Positions 44,693 to 56,980 are shown, counted from the first letter of the stretch. The stretch: DNA of 64,000 nt from Wurfbainia villosa (GCA_025175895.1 CM046003.1:42587335-42651334); one strand, 5' to 3'. The notes: generated by a model not told the origin, from the letters alone. A program made the numbers and translations.

Positions 44693-45272
44693 CTACTCTA
44701 TTACGCACATACCTAACTTTCGTCTTAATAAACTAAATTCGGCTTCGGGTAGTGGTTTGGTGAAGATGTCCGCTAGGTTTGATTTGGACTCAACATACTC
44801 TAGTTGTATAGTTCCATTAGTTACATGTTCCCTAATGAAGTGGTGTTTAACTTCTATATGTTTTGTCCTAGAATGACATATTGGATTTTTAGTTAAGTTA
44901 ATTGAACTAATGTTATCTATGTAGGTTTTAATGTTGTTAAAGATTAAGCTAAAGTCTTGGAGAGTGTGCTTCATCCAGAGTGAGAGACACACTCACCCAT
45001 CGCAACGTATTCGCCGTGGTAGATAAGGCAACGCAATGTCGCTTCCCTCGCACTAACTTACTAGACTCGAGTAGGATTTGACAACAACCACTCGTGCTCT
45101 TTCTATCGAGTTTACTACCGGCATAGTCGGAGTCGGAGTAGCCGATTAGATTAAACTCGGTAGATCTAGGGTACCAAATACCTACGTTTAGCGTGCCCTT
45201 TAGATATCTAAGGATACGCTTGACTAGGGTTAGGTGAGACTCCTTAGCGCAGGTTTGTAACCTTGTGCACAT
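44693..45272 (-). pseudogene. RNase H of element C, frameshifted
   Basis: The frame from 45272 reads HLTLVKRILRYLKGT, then GYSDSDYAGSKLDRKSTSG with the first catalytic Asp, to about 44990. There it shifts, and the next frame (44992-44693) continues with MKHTLQDF, SRTKHIEVKHHFIREHV and LADIFTKPLP. The two parts together make a full-length copia RNase H apart from the shift near 44970. The gene would degrade the RNA strand during reverse transcription. Confidence 0.9.
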
Positions 45273-46592
45273 ACTTCTGAATAAAATGTCGGTCGGCTCG
45301 CGGTTAAGTATAGGAGACTTCCTATTGCGCTCCTATAGTATTTTAGGTCAACGGGTTTTCCTTCTACATCTTCGCTTTATATTAACATTAGTTGCCATAG
45401 GTGTATTGATTATTTTAGCATCTTGCATTCCAAATCGATTTATTAAGTCCTTAGTATATTTTTGTTGATGTAAATATATTCCATCTTTAGTTTGTTTAAT
45501 TTGTAAACCTAAGAAGAAACTTAACTCTCCCACTAAATTCATTTCAAATTCACTTTCCATAAGTGAGATGAATTCGTTTAGTAGGATCGAGTTGGTAGTT
45601 CCAAAAATTATATCATCTACATAGATTTGGGCTATAAAGATTTCTTTTCCTACGGTTTTAACGAATAAGGTTGGGTCGACTAAACCTTGGTTGAATCCTT
45701 TGGACTTAAGATAGATCGAAAGCCTCAAGCTCTTGGGGCTTGTTTGAGTCCATATAGGGCTTTCTTAAGTCTAAGGACATGGTTTTATCTAGATTTTCGA
45801 ATCGGAGGTTGGTAGACGTAAACTTCTTCCTTAATGTATCCATTCAAAAATGCTGACTTGACATCCATTTGAAACAATTTAAAACCTCGATGTGCAAAGA
45901 TATGCTAACAACATTCGGATGGACTCTAGTCAGCTACGGGGTGTAGGTCTCATCGTAATCTAAACCTTCGACTTGACTAAACCCTTTTGCGACTAACCTA
46001 GCTTTATTTCTAACTACTTCACCTTTATCATCAAGTTTATTTCGAAATACCCACCTTGTTCCAATAATTGATTTTTCTTTAGGTGGTGGTACTAATTCCC
46101 GGACTTCATTTCTAGTGAATTGAGCTAGCTCTTCTTGCATAGCAATAATCCGATCGGGATCAAGAAGTGCTTGTTCAATAGTTTTGGGTTCGATTTTGGA
46201 AATTAACGAGATTTGACTAAGGTTTCGATATGAAGCTCTAGTTCGAACCCCTAAATTAGGATCACCTATAACTTGATTGATAGGATGATTTGTTTGAGTC
46301 TTAGTGTGACTCGGGTTAGGGTCATCTATCACTTGGTCGATAGGATGACTTGGGTGAGTTCTAGTTTGACTTGGGGTAGAGTCATCTATCACTTGGTCGA
46401 TAGGATGACTTGGGTTAGGACGAGATTCAAGTTCAAGATCAGAGTCGGGTTCGCTATAAGTTGATTTGCTAGTTGGTTTTGTTAAGGATTGAACGGGTTC
46501 GTGTCCTTCGTAGAAAAATATATTAAATGTTTAATAGACTCTAAGAGTTTCGTTATTTTATACCCAATAATCTCTAATGGTGGTTGAGTATC
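45273..46592 (-). pseudogene. reverse transcriptase of element C, broken
   Basis: The upstream part is open from 46392 to 45934 and includes EELAQFTRNEVRELVPPP, GTRWVFRNKLDDKGEV and VAKGFSQVEGLDYDETY, then a stop. A short out-of-frame stretch (about 45933-45730) holds FQMDVKSAFLNG. The palm part is open from 45728 to 45348 with the intact catalytic box IYVDDIIFG and FLGLQIKQTKDGIYLHQ. Thus the active-site Asp pair is kept while at least one stop and two frame changes break the protein. Repeated blocks TPSQTRTHPSHPID near 46290-46390 are a spacer between integrase and RT. Confidence 0.9.
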
Positions 46593-47340
46593 CTAGAAAG
46601 GTTCCAGAGAGGTTTTGGATTTGAATTTCCCTAGGTAATCCTTAGTGTTTAAGATATGTACCTTGCATCCAAATACCCTAAAGTACTTGATGTTCGGTAT
46701 TTTATCGTGATAAATCTCGTACGAGGTCTTTTGGTGCCTCTTTACCATAAGGATCCTATTTTGGACATAGCAAGCCGTACTAACGGCCTCTGCCCAAAAT
46801 CTATCGGGTAGGTTATACTCGTTTAACATTGTCCTAGCGGCTTCTTGTAGGGTTCTATTTTTCCGTTCGACTAACCCATTTTGTTGTGGGGTTCTAGGAC
46901 ATGAAAACTCATGGTGGTATCCGTTTAGGTTACGTAAATCAGTAAACCCGTGGTTTTCGAATTCACCACCATGATCGCTTCTAAGTCTTTTAATCTTAAG
47001 GTTCTTTTGATTTTCGATTAACCTACAAAGATTGATTAGTTGGTCTAGGGTATCATTTTTATGTTTGATAAACCTAACCCAAGTAAATCTAGAATAGTCG
47101 TCAATTATGACTAAGCAAAATTGACTACCATTGAGTGACTTAGCTCCATGTGAATCAAATAGATCCATGTGTAGGAGCTCAAGAACACTTTTGGTTCGTT
47201 CTTGATTAGTTAATTGATGTTGTGTCCTAGATTGTTTACCTTGTTGACAAGCATTACATATTTTATTATCCAAGTTGTTTAGTTTAGGCAAACCTATAAC
47301 CAAGCAACTCGACTCATCTTGTGGGCCAGTCTTGGGTGCA
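46593..47340 (-). pseudogene. integrase of element C
   Basis: The frame 47303-46593 (236 codons) starts after the zinc finger (CNACQQGKQ) and contains LLHMDLFDS with the first catalytic Asp. It continues with VIIDDYSRFTWV, RSDHGGEFEN with the second, and RTPQQNGLVERKNRTLQEA with the Glu. It ends with FGCKVHILNTKDYLGKF. The DDE triad is complete. The join to the protease frame near 47340 and to RT near 46590 is broken, so it is not part of one polyprotein as written. Confidence 0.9.
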
Positions 47341-47343
47341 GTG

Positions 47344-47750
47344 TCAGAGTCTTGATTGCCATAACCAAGATTCCTCTTTCTGTGTCATAAGACACTTGGT
47401 TGAGGAGTTGGGTAAATTTATTGTGTAGATGTTGCTACTCCTAGTTCCTTTAAGTATTATTTTAGATGTTGCATTTATTTTGATTACGCATTCATTTTCT
47501 AGAAATATGACCTTATAATTGTTATCACACAATTGGCTTACACTAAGTAAATTATATTGAAAGTTTTCTACTAATAAGACATTTTGAATTGTAAAGTTAG
47601 AGTTGAGCTCAATATCACCTGATCCGATGATTTTGAGCTTGCCGTTATTTCCGAAGGCTACCGATCCTTGTCGTTTGAATCGTAACTTCGAAAATTTGAG
47701 TTGATCCCCGGTCATGTGTCGGGAGCAACCACTGTCCAACATCCATTGAT
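47344..47750 (-). pseudogene. protease of element C
   Basis: The frame begins near 47750 with the context DQW and MLDSGCSRHMTGD, where DSG is the aspartic protease active site. It continues with FSKLRFKRQGSVAFGNNGK and QNVLLVENFQYNLLSVSQLCD, ending at 47344. All expected landmarks of the SIRE-type protease are present. The sequence just upstream is GTGTAG, which looks like an intron acceptor. Confidence 0.88.
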
Positions 47751-48336
47751 CCTACACATAAGGTAGTTGGATCGGATATTGGAATTACTAAAGGGTTGTT
47801 TGTAAGTTTTTAAACCTAAATCATCTCACCAATATCTACATGATCAAAACATGTTATTCCTATGTGTTATTGTGAGATGACTTTCAATTTTACTTGATTA
47901 ATTTTAATGAATTTAAATTAACCAACATTAGGTTAGATTCGGATTTAGTCTAAGCTCATCAAGTAATCTTTTCAAGAGATTAGCTTCCAGGTCGTGGCGA
48001 GGCACAGAGGCCTTCTTTGATCGGAACAACGACCACTTCCTTAGACAAAGCTAATTTCAAGAAATTGATAACTCGACTTACTTGAGACTACGTCTTGGTC
48101 TAACTAGTTATTTTTGAAAAGAGGCTCCCCGAGGCTCAATCTTTTCGTAGGATTTTAGTTGGTTTATTTTTGAAAAGAGGCTCCCCGAGGCTCAATCTTT
48201 TCGCAGGATTTTAGTTGGTTATGAGTCCTATCTAACCATTCTAAAAATAAAGGAAAAACTAAGCATGCAATTTCTAAGACTTAACAAAATACATTTTGTA
48301 TTGGCTCCCCTGGACCATTGAATCGAGTGGGTCTAT
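47751..48336 (-). other. intron-like gap between gag and protease in C
   Basis: About 590 bases without an open frame separate the end of gag (YWVPRTKFTM, stop) from the protease start, where elements with one polyprotein are continuous. It is AT-rich, contains a tandem duplication of about 57 bases at about 48109-48222 (GAGGCTCCCCGAGGCTC in both), and ends TTATGTGTAG on the minus strand just before the protease codons. It could be a spliced intron, an insertion or simply decayed coding DNA. Confidence 0.6.
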
Positions 48337-49900
48337 TCACATAGTGAATTTGGTCCTGGGAACCCAATACATGTTAGATCCTAAAGTTGAAATCAAAGTG
48401 GTCTTAGGGACCCATGCTTGGACATTTTTCTTATGTTGGTTTACTATAGACATATATGACTTATTGGTTGTATTTGAGTTAAACCCGAGTCCGGCCTTGT
48501 TGTACACGGCCCTTTGTGATCCAAGTAAGAGGTCAAGTCCCTTGGATCCCAAAGTGAACCTTTCCAACGTGTTCCTAAGGTCTTCGACTTGTGTTTTCAA
48601 AAGCAAGTTCTCAACTTCAAGCTTTTCAACTTGAGTTGAGTCCTCCTCTTGAATACGAGTAGTCGAAGAGGTTAGGGAGACCTCATGTTTGAGAAGGTTA
48701 ACCTCCTCAATTAGGGTCTCGACCTTGGACTCGGACTTAGCTAGTTTCTTATTTAAAAATTTAATTGCACCATACAAAGTATTAAGTAACGACCGACTTA
48801 CCCTTAATGATTCTTTTGAACCGGATACGGATCCGTGGCTTGTCTTGAATGGAAGCTCATCATCGGATTCGGACTCGGACTCTTCTTCGGTTTCGGAGTC
48901 GTGCTCGGTCGGCTTGGCCATTAGAGCTTGGATATCGTCTTCTTCCTCCGACAACTCCTCCCAAGTAGCGTTTAGCGCTTTCTTAGTCTTTGATGCGTTA
49001 TTCTTTAGCTTTGGGCACTCGGACTTGATGTGGCCAGACACTGCACTCATAGCATCTAAAATTAGAAGTATTTGAATTAGGTTTAGGCTTACCTTGAGTT
49101 GTTGGTCGTTTTTCGTCTCTTGATCATCTTCGAACTAGATTGACTAGTTCGGATTCTATTCGAGTCTACTTCCGATTCGGACTCGTCTTCTTCCTTCGGG
49201 GTGGCTTGCTTGCGGGCTTCTTCTTCTTGGAACACGCAACTAACGCAATACTCTTCTCGGCTAGTTTGCTCATGTAATTCAAGTTCGAAAACAATTCGTC
49301 TAACCTAATTTTAGAAAGGTCCTTGGAGACCTTGTAGGCATCGACCATGGATGCCCACAAGGTGGTCCTAGGAAGCGAGTTAAGAGAATACGATAAGGTC
49401 GCGATTCTCGACCTTTTGTCAGATGGCATGGAGTTGGTTGTGATGTCTTGGATCTGAGCATGTAGTTGAGTTGCGGTCTCGTTTTCCTGCATTTTCAAGT
49501 TATACAATTTATTTAAAAGTAAATCTCTTTTACATACCTTAGTGTGTCGGTGCCTTCGTGTAGTTCCACTAGCTTGGTCCATAAGTCCTTTGCACTAATG
49601 AAGGGCGGCGGTTGAGCTCTTCCTTGGACAACCCACATTGCAAGATTTGAGTTGCCTTGGCATCGGCTTCTACTTGTTTTTCATGGAATTTGACCATTGA
49701 TCGTAACCCAAGATTCACCATCTTCATTAATAGGAAGTGTGAAACCGGTTTGGATTACGATCCACATCTCGATTTGGGTTTTAAGAAAGCATTCCATCCG
49801 AGGCCCTTCCAATAGCGAAAGTCATTACCGTTGTAAAGCGAAGGGTCGGTGCGGTGCTAAACCCTTCGAGATGGGCCATTTAAAAACAAGAAGAAGAGCA
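48337..49900 (-). pseudogene. gag of element C, frameshifted
   Basis: From about 49850 leftwards the capsid start is readable in pieces (YWKG, RMECFLKTQIEMWIVI, then WTKLVELHEGT). The frame 49582-49166 covers KEIYF-like text through LDELFSNLNYMSKLAEKS. The frame 49050-48337 (237 codons) contains what is left of a zinc knuckle (SGHIKSECPKLK), an acidic stretch (SEEEDDIQALM, SETEEESESESDDE), a heptad coiled coil (VEKLEVENLLLKTQVEDL) and the C-terminal YWVPRTK. At least three frame changes separate these parts. Gag would form the virus-like particle core. Confidence 0.85.
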
Positions 49901-50237
49901 ACGAAAAGAATCTTGCAAAACACACGGAAAGAATATTCCAAGACTTTCGTCTTGGATTAGTAGTCTTGAAGTAAAAAAAAAGATATAAAATGTAACTTGC
50001 AAAAGAAATAAACAATCAAATGCGAATGTCGTTGAAGTTCGGAGGACAACCTTACTCGGGATCTAACGAAGGACAACCTTATCCGGATCCTAAAGCCTCT
50101 AATGCAATTCTATATGTAGGAGAAGATAAGCAAGTGAAATAATTATACGAAAATAGAAATAAATAAATAAAAAATCTGTAAAAAAAAAGAAAGACAAAGC
50201 TAGATTGGTGGTTTCACCGAATCTTAGCGCCCCCGGC
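49901..50237 (-). other. leader of element C
   Basis: Untranslated region between the primer site and gag. It contains the direct repeat GGACAACCTTA at about 50043 and 50070 and an A-rich stretch at 50160-50195. No frame. Confidence 0.7.
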
Positions 50238-50249
50238 TCTGATACCAAT
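50238..50249 (-). other. primer binding site, element C
   Basis: The minus strand reads ATTGGTATCAGAGC immediately after the LTR end, matching the initiator methionine tRNA. Confidence 0.9.
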
Positions 50250-51685
50250 TGTTGGATCGAAAGTGTCGCTAGAGGGGGGGGTGAATAGCGATACGGTGTC
50301 GTTAAAAACTTTTGCAATAAGTAAAAAGCAAGTAGAGAATGCACAGCGGAAATATAAAGTAGACAAGATATTTTTACGTGGTTCACAATCTTTCGATTGC
50401 TAATCCACGGCCCTAGTGATCCTTGATCACGTACGGAGGGCAATTCACTAAAACCGCTCCTCTTCGTTGGAAGTAGGAGCAACGATTACAAAAAGAAATC
50501 AAGGCAAAGGGACACTCCCCCTTTCCTTGTTACGATTAAAGCACAAAGACAATTTAAAGAAGTAGAACTTAAATAAATATACCGACAACTCTTATAAGTA
50601 GAAGATGTAGCTTTCGTTGTCGGTGGCACTTCGTCGTAGCAAATGTGAGTAGTAGTAGCGGCGTTACGACGGCGTGTTGAGAGCTCTTGAATTCTTGTTA
50701 TTTGCTTGGCTTGAACATGTCTATTTATGGATATTGATCTATGAATTTAGACATAGGTAGTGTCCAAGGTGAGGTTCTTATCCCAACTCAAGGATGAGGT
50801 GTTTCATCCAACCACCTTGTGCCACCTCCAACCTTCTTGTGCGCCAACTCAAGGATGAGGTGTTTCATCCAACCACCTTGTGCCACCTCCAACCTCCTTG
50901 GGCGCCAACTTGAGGATGAGGTGTTTCATCCAACCACCTTGTGCCACCTCCAACCTTCTTGTGCGCCAACTCAAGGATGAGGTGTTTCATCCAACCACCT
51001 TGTGCCACCTCCAACCTCCTTGGGCGCCAACTTGAGGATGAGGTGTTTCATCCAACCACCTTGTGCCACCTCCAACCTCCTTGGGCGCCAACTTGTTGGA
51101 GTCATTCAACTTGTGCCACATCATGGGAGCCAACCATCTTGTGCCAACTCACCTTATCTTGGGCGTCCACCACAAGGAAGCTTGGTGATGGTTTGGATGT
51201 CCACCTTGATGCCACATCACCCTTTGTACCAAAACACGAGTCAAGTCCAAATTCACCCCCTTGAAATTCGAGCTCTTCTCGAGGCTGGAACTTGACTAGC
51301 AGTTGACTGTAGTCAAAGGGTTTTGGACTGCAGTACAAGTTAGCTTAAAATATAAAGTACGATGGTTCTAACCATTTGATCTCGACCTAGACCTTCCATT
51401 GGAGGTATTGGGTCGGATCTACGCTTAACGACCTTGCTTCACTTTCACACGAGCTTACCTTGTAGCCTCGCTTCCGGTCTTCACCCGAGTACCTCGGCTT
51501 CCTCCGAAGTCCCTCTGGCGTTGCCCGACCACCTCGGTTCCCACCGGGTGTCGCAGACCTTCCGCTCAACTTTAGCATTTCTGCACACTTAATTGAGCTC
51601 GTAAGATAACAAATATACCCTTAACTATTGAGCCTTTTGCCATAATCAAAATACCGGTTCGACTTTGGTGCCCACTGCACCAACA
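50250..51685 (-). repeat. 5' LTR of element C
   Basis: 1436 bp and almost identical to 42342-43778. The differences I noticed are one fewer G in the G-run, GGTGGCACTTCG against GGCGGCACTTCA, ATCTTGG against ATTTTGG, TTCACTTTC against TTCGCTTTC, and CTGCACC against CTTCACC at the end. The 61-bp repeat has the same five units (50784-51088). Confidence 0.94.
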
Positions 51686-52233
51686 GAGAGTGTACTAATC
51701 AATTGGGTGTGACTCTCTGTTGAACAGAGAGTCTATGGTAGATGCCTGTATGTGAGATAGTACCCTCATGTCATTGCATGCATACTGACGACATCGTCTC
51801 CCCTCGGGGTTGAGAGAGAGTCGTCAGTCATCCTGCCTCCCAGGTTACTCCCAGAGGAGTAACTGGTGTGAGGGCATAACATTTGTTGTGCCGCACTCTA
51901 CCATTATAGACGATGGTAGTTGGAGTTGCGTGCAGATGTCCTGGGTGAGTGGCACTCGACCACTCATTTGTAGTGTCAGTCGGAGTAGCCAGCAGCAGGG
52001 ACCCCCGTTGCATAGCGAGCTCTTTACGCTCATATGCTACTTGATCATACTGCCCACTCGGCCACTCTATAGCAGTGGTTGGTGTGAGTTGGGACAGTTG
52101 TCATGTCGTTCCACCTAGGCCACACTGGGGTCGTGGTAGCGAGTAGGGGTGAGCAGGAATGACCATGCATCTTTGCATTGTTAAGTATCATCTGATTGCT
52201 TTGCATATGGTTATATATATATACATACCTGCT

Positions 52234-52264
<31 letters not shown>

Positions 52265-53142
52265 GGATGATGGTGATTAGTATACATACAAATACAGTCT
52301 ATATGTATACTCACTTTGATGATGCATTTGTATGTACTATGCTTGTTGCATTTGTTTGTACATATTCATACATGCTACTGCATTTCCTGTATGGTAGTAG
52401 GCTGGTACTTGTATACCTGTTGGTTATTCACGGTGATACCCTTGGATCATATTCAGGATATTGTGTGAGTTAGTACTATTCTTTTATACCCTATGATGTG
52501 GTTATATGCCCAGGTTGGATCAGGATAGAGTAGCTGACTGTCAGGTATGTCAGCATCGTTATTGTTCAGTTTATTTAGTGTATGCATGCATATATACCTG
52601 TTATGCTGATGTATACCCGTTGTTCGAGTAGATTTAAACTATTGAATGACATGTAATATTGATACATATATTTACATGTTTTCTCTTATTACCTTGCTGA
52701 GTTTTTCTCACCACCACCGACCCTGGGTTTTTCTGTCGCCCAAGTAACAGGTAGATGCCTTTGTGACGACTTGGAGCTGCGCCGACCGATCCATCCCATC
52801 TCCGTTTTCTGAGTCTCTCGAGGAGTTCGTTTTTGGTTATGTCTTGGACTTTGATATGTATGGACTTGTTGTTGTTATGGATTTTGTCGTGATGTCGTGG
52901 ACTCTATTTGTGTAGTCATTTTATTTACGATTTTATGATTGTGGATTTGTCAGGTGGTGTACACCTGTATGTTTTTGGTATGTATGTTATGGGTATGTGC
53001 TCTTTATTTCCGCTGCTGTTATTATGATATATTATGTTGTTGTTGTGGGCCTATGGGCCTTGTATTAACCCGAAATGTTGCCACGTATAGGGGAGATGTC
53101 GTCCGTTTGATTTTAGGCGCGGTATACTCTCGGGGCGTGACA
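51686..53142 (+). repeat. LTR of gypsy element D, part 2
   Basis: The hairpin array text resumes after the GAGAG duplication, with one more hairpin (GACTCTCTGTTGAACAGAGAG). The sequence then follows B 18690-20086 to the end GGGGCGTGACA at 53142. The AT run (about 52226-52261) and the CCCTGGG hairpin near 52728 are present. D has only two hairpin units, against six in A and B. Confidence 0.9.
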
Positions 53143-53476
53143 ACTTTAGTGGTATCAGAGTCGAAGGTTCTGTGATGCCATACAATGATTTTTGTTTTGA
53201 ATCTTGGATTCTCGGGAGTCGGTATATTTTTCGGATTTGGTTTTTGTGAGATGGGATTGACAGCGGCATCAGCTCCAAGCAGCACGAAGTGAGTATTTCT
53301 GATAACTCATATTTTAGATAGTTACTTATCTAAATTTGTTCAACAGGTGTATATCGTCAAAGATTATGACACCTATGCAGACTTGTTGTAGGGGTCGTCC
53401 ACTGAGACGACCAACTGGAGTGACCTTTAGGGTTTATACTCTTGGTTATGTTAGCTATGCATTTAGATGCTTATAC
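53143..53476 (+). pseudogene. primer site and leader/gag start of element D
   Basis: ACTTTAG and TGGTATCAGAG (53150-53160) follow the LTR end, as in A and B. The rest matches B from about 20100 to 20400. Element F cuts it at 53476, and it resumes at 62721 after the TATAC duplication. Confidence 0.85.
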
Positions 53477-55293
53477 TGTTAGTGAAAGCCCTAGAGTCAA
53501 TCATGTAATGATTGTTGTATGGACTTTATTATATCATATTCCTATTAATAAAGGCATGGTTATTATATTTACTTGTATTGGTGCCAAATAACTAAATATA
53601 ATAATGTCCTTGAGTAGTAGGTTCTTATCTATATCAATCGATTGGTTGAATCGATAATGAGATGATATAGAGAACACTACTCTTAATCATTCCTAGTCGA
53701 GTATTAACATTCAGGGACAATGTTAATGCGTAGAGACTAGCATGTAGGTCAACAAGATGACTTGATCTCACAAGTCATGGATATGAGATATCAAGTTGAC
53801 ACATGGGTATGCATTGGAGAATGTATACTGAATGACCCGCCATGAGAAAGTATCATGGATCGTTATATGAGTGTCATATACTTTCTCATGTGGCTATTAG
53901 TATGATTATTAGTCCTTAGACCTGAAGTCACCGTAGTTCCCTACATAAGGAGTTGCATACTTTGACTTCGTCAAACGTCACCCGTAAATGGGTGGACTAT
54001 AAAGGCGATTACTGGGTATGTAACAAATTATGCGGAGAGATGTGAGTGATGTAGATGGGATCTATCCCTCCTATATGACGGGAGTGACATCGATATTCTT
54101 GATAGAGTAAGACCACGAAGTGCATGGCCATGCCCAAATGAGTCAATATGAGATATTGAGCTCATTTGATTAGAGTGAGTCTACTTGGAGTTCAAGATTT
54201 AGATTGTACCGAGGATGACACGGTCTATGTCTCGATTGGTCAATCTAGATGTCAAGGATAGAGGGACATTGTCACATATTGTGAGAGTCACAATTAGTAG
54301 TCACAAAGGTGATGTTGGAGCTCAACATTCTTGTAACTTGGGTAGCAATGATGTGTTGCTAGATACCGCTCATTGCTTATGTTCCTAAATCGGTTTAGGG
54401 ACATTGCCAACGTTACAAGAACCTATAGGGTCACACACATAAGAGCAATTAGATGGAGATTAGGTTCATATGATGAACCATGAGGATTAGGTTCATGGGA
54501 TGAACCAAATTGGATTAAGAGTAATCCAAATTAGACTAATTGAGTTAGACTAAAGTTGATTCAAGTATTGAATGAGTCTAATTTTGATTTGATTCATCAA
54601 ATCAATTTAAATTAATGAATAAAGATTCATTAAATTAAATTGACTTGAGTCAAGTGGTTAGATTTAATCAACCATGGGAGATTAGAGGTCAAGTTTGACT
54701 TGACTTGAGAGGGAAGATGAAAGGTCAAGTTTGACTTGACCAAATGCCATGTCATGATGATGACTTGGCATGGCCGGCCAATGATGATGCTCCACATCAT
54801 CATTGACTTTGTCAATAGGTGCCACATCATGAGGGAGACCAAGGGTCATGGGAGTTACATGCATGCATGTAACCTCCTCTCCATGAAGTGGCCGGCCACT
54901 CCATTAGATGGGGTAATTGATTTTTGGTGGCTTAAGAACTTCATCTTCAACCTTGGTGCTCTTTCTCTCAAGCTCTACCTCTCCCAACCTCTCCTTGGCT
55001 GAAATTCCTAAAGGAGTGCTAGCACACTCTAAGGCATTTTTCTCCACCTATTGCTTGTGTGGATACCAATAGAGGAGTGTGCACTTGACACTCTCGAGTT
55101 CCGACGAACTTTTTGAATGGCGGGATAAGCGAAGGCATCGCTGGTAATGTTCTAACCTCTTAGATCTAAGGTAGATCTAGGGTTTTGTAAGCACATACAT
55201 TGTTTTTATATTTTTTATACTTCGTGCGGATCGTGGTCGGGCTTCGAGGTTTCCATAGCATAAGCGGTTTTTGCGGCTCGAAAAAACCCAACA
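53477..55293 (+). repeat. 5' LTR of element F
   Basis: Starts TGTTAGTGAAAGCCC and ends AAAACCCAACA. A diverged relative is the solo LTR at 1300-3007. Frames in it have no domain. Confidence 0.93.
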
Positions 55294-55294
55294 G

Positions 55295-55307
55295 TGGTAT
55301 CAGAGCC
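55295..55307 (+). other. primer binding site, element F
   Basis: TGGTATCAGAGCC begins one base after the LTR end. Confidence 0.92.
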
Positions 55308-56125
55308 ACGTGCGAAGCATGTATGTGTTTCATTTTTGTAATTTTTGTATTAGATATAAAAATTACAGATTTATATGTTTCTGTAAATTTCCTAATTTTA
55401 TAGAATTTTTGGGTATTTTTCTCAAAGAGTCGAAGCAACAAGTGTTGGGACACTTGTAGGCTTCAACTGTCGAGAAAAACTCTCCGAAACGGCGAGTTCT
55501 CGCTTTAGGTTTTTGGGACAGTGACTTAAGTCACTGTAGGATCGTAGTAGGGACACTCGCAAAGTTAATTTTGCGAGTATGGGCGCTGCCCTATCCCCGA
55601 AAGGGGCTTTGTCCCGCGATCGCGCCCGGAAACCGCTTAGCGGGACCGTTACGGAGAGGTGACTCATTAATTTGAAAAAAAAAATTAGGAAAAATTATAG
55701 AAATTTCTGTAAAAATACATAATTTAGAATTATGTATTATTCTGTGATTGTCATGGCCCAATGACCCCAATTTGATTGGATTATGTGTGTTGTAATTCAT
55801 AATATGGCCTGCGTGCCGTTTTGTGGTTGTGCTTGTTGTATAGTGTATGCGACCTGCGCGTCGTACCTCTTCTTTTGATATTCTAGTTGTAATTAGTTTT
55901 TAGACTCGAATGTAACTCGAGTTTCATATTTGTAATGTACAAAATAGAGCGGTGGAAAGTCCACTCGAAGACGAGATTACGAGAAGGGTGACGACGACAC
56001 ATGGCGGTCAAAGGAAGCGCTTAGAGAAGCCGCTAGCCTTAGGTTGACCGTCCGATCTTCTCATTGGCTTGAGAAGATCGTAGTAGGGCCATGACTATAT
56101 CACATTTATTTATATATATATATGT

Positions 56126-56176
<51 letters not shown>

Positions 56177-56980
56177 ATTGATTTTGCTTGTATGTATGTG
56201 ATGCATGCTAGTAGAATAATGCTTGTATGTATATGATGCATGCTAGGATAGTTTTCTTGTATGTATATGATGCATGCTAGAATAATGAATGTATGTATAT
56301 GATGCATGCTAATATAGGATAATAAATGCCTTAATGCGTATAAGATACACATTACGATTAGATTAGATCATAATCGAATCAACTCGAAAACGCCTACCGA
56401 GCCTTGATACCCATCACTACCTTGATCATTTGTTGTTGTTGAATATGCCAAAGCAGAGCAACGCATATTATCTTGGTAGGGTGCGGAGGGACAATCTTGG
56501 TCCCGCCTATCATGCTTGGGTTAGAGTAAGCTCAATTAGATTGAGCAAAACTAGTTAAACTCAATTGGATCGAGTAGAACTATAGGCATATTCCAATCGT
56601 TGGAACGATAGGTCAAGATCGCATTTACACTAAATCTTGGGCGATTTAGCCAAAGCTAACTCAAGGTCTTTTGTAAATGTGGGTCTTGATCCTATAAACA
56701 AGAGTTGCATAAAGATGTAATCGGTAATGTGTTACCCACCGATCGTACTAAGTCTTGGGCGATTTAGCCAAAGCTAACTCAAGGCTTAGTATGATGTGGA
56801 TCTTGTCCCGCAAGAATTATAGCTAGTTTGTATGAATCTAGTAAATGTGGTTTGACCACATCCATAACTCGATTCTACAAAATTCCTATAATTCAGTGGG
56901 AGCATCATTTGATTAAAGGCCTAATTAAATGATAAAAGGAATATAATATTAATTCTCTGCATTGTATGTTGTAGATAACT
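55308..56980 (+). other. leader of element F with repeats
   Basis: This 1.7 kb untranslated stretch has an AT dinucleotide run at about 56108-56172. It then has four imperfect units of about 33-36 bases around TGTATGTATATGATGCATGC (about 56185-56315). Two copies of a block containing CTTGGGCGATTTAGCC and AAAGCTAACTCAAGG follow at about 56635 and 56753. No coding frame with a domain. A long structured leader before gag is usual for Angela/BARE elements. Confidence 0.8.

Larger units (their letters stand above)
42342..51685 (-). mobile_element. SIRE-like copia element C, complete structure, broken ORFs
   Basis: Two LTRs (42342-43778 and 50250-51685) differ by only about five substitutions and a G-run length by eye. 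They are flanked by GAGAG duplications (42337-42341 and 51686-51690), so the insertion is recent. On the minus strand the order is LTR, primer site, gag, protease, integrase, reverse transcriptase, RNase H, noncoding tail, polypurine tract, LTR. The motifs LDSGCSRHMTG in protease and RTPQQNGLVERKNRTLQEA in integrase place it with SIRE/Maximus-type copia. Gag, RT and RNase H all carry frameshifts or stops despite the young LTRs. Confidence 0.94.
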
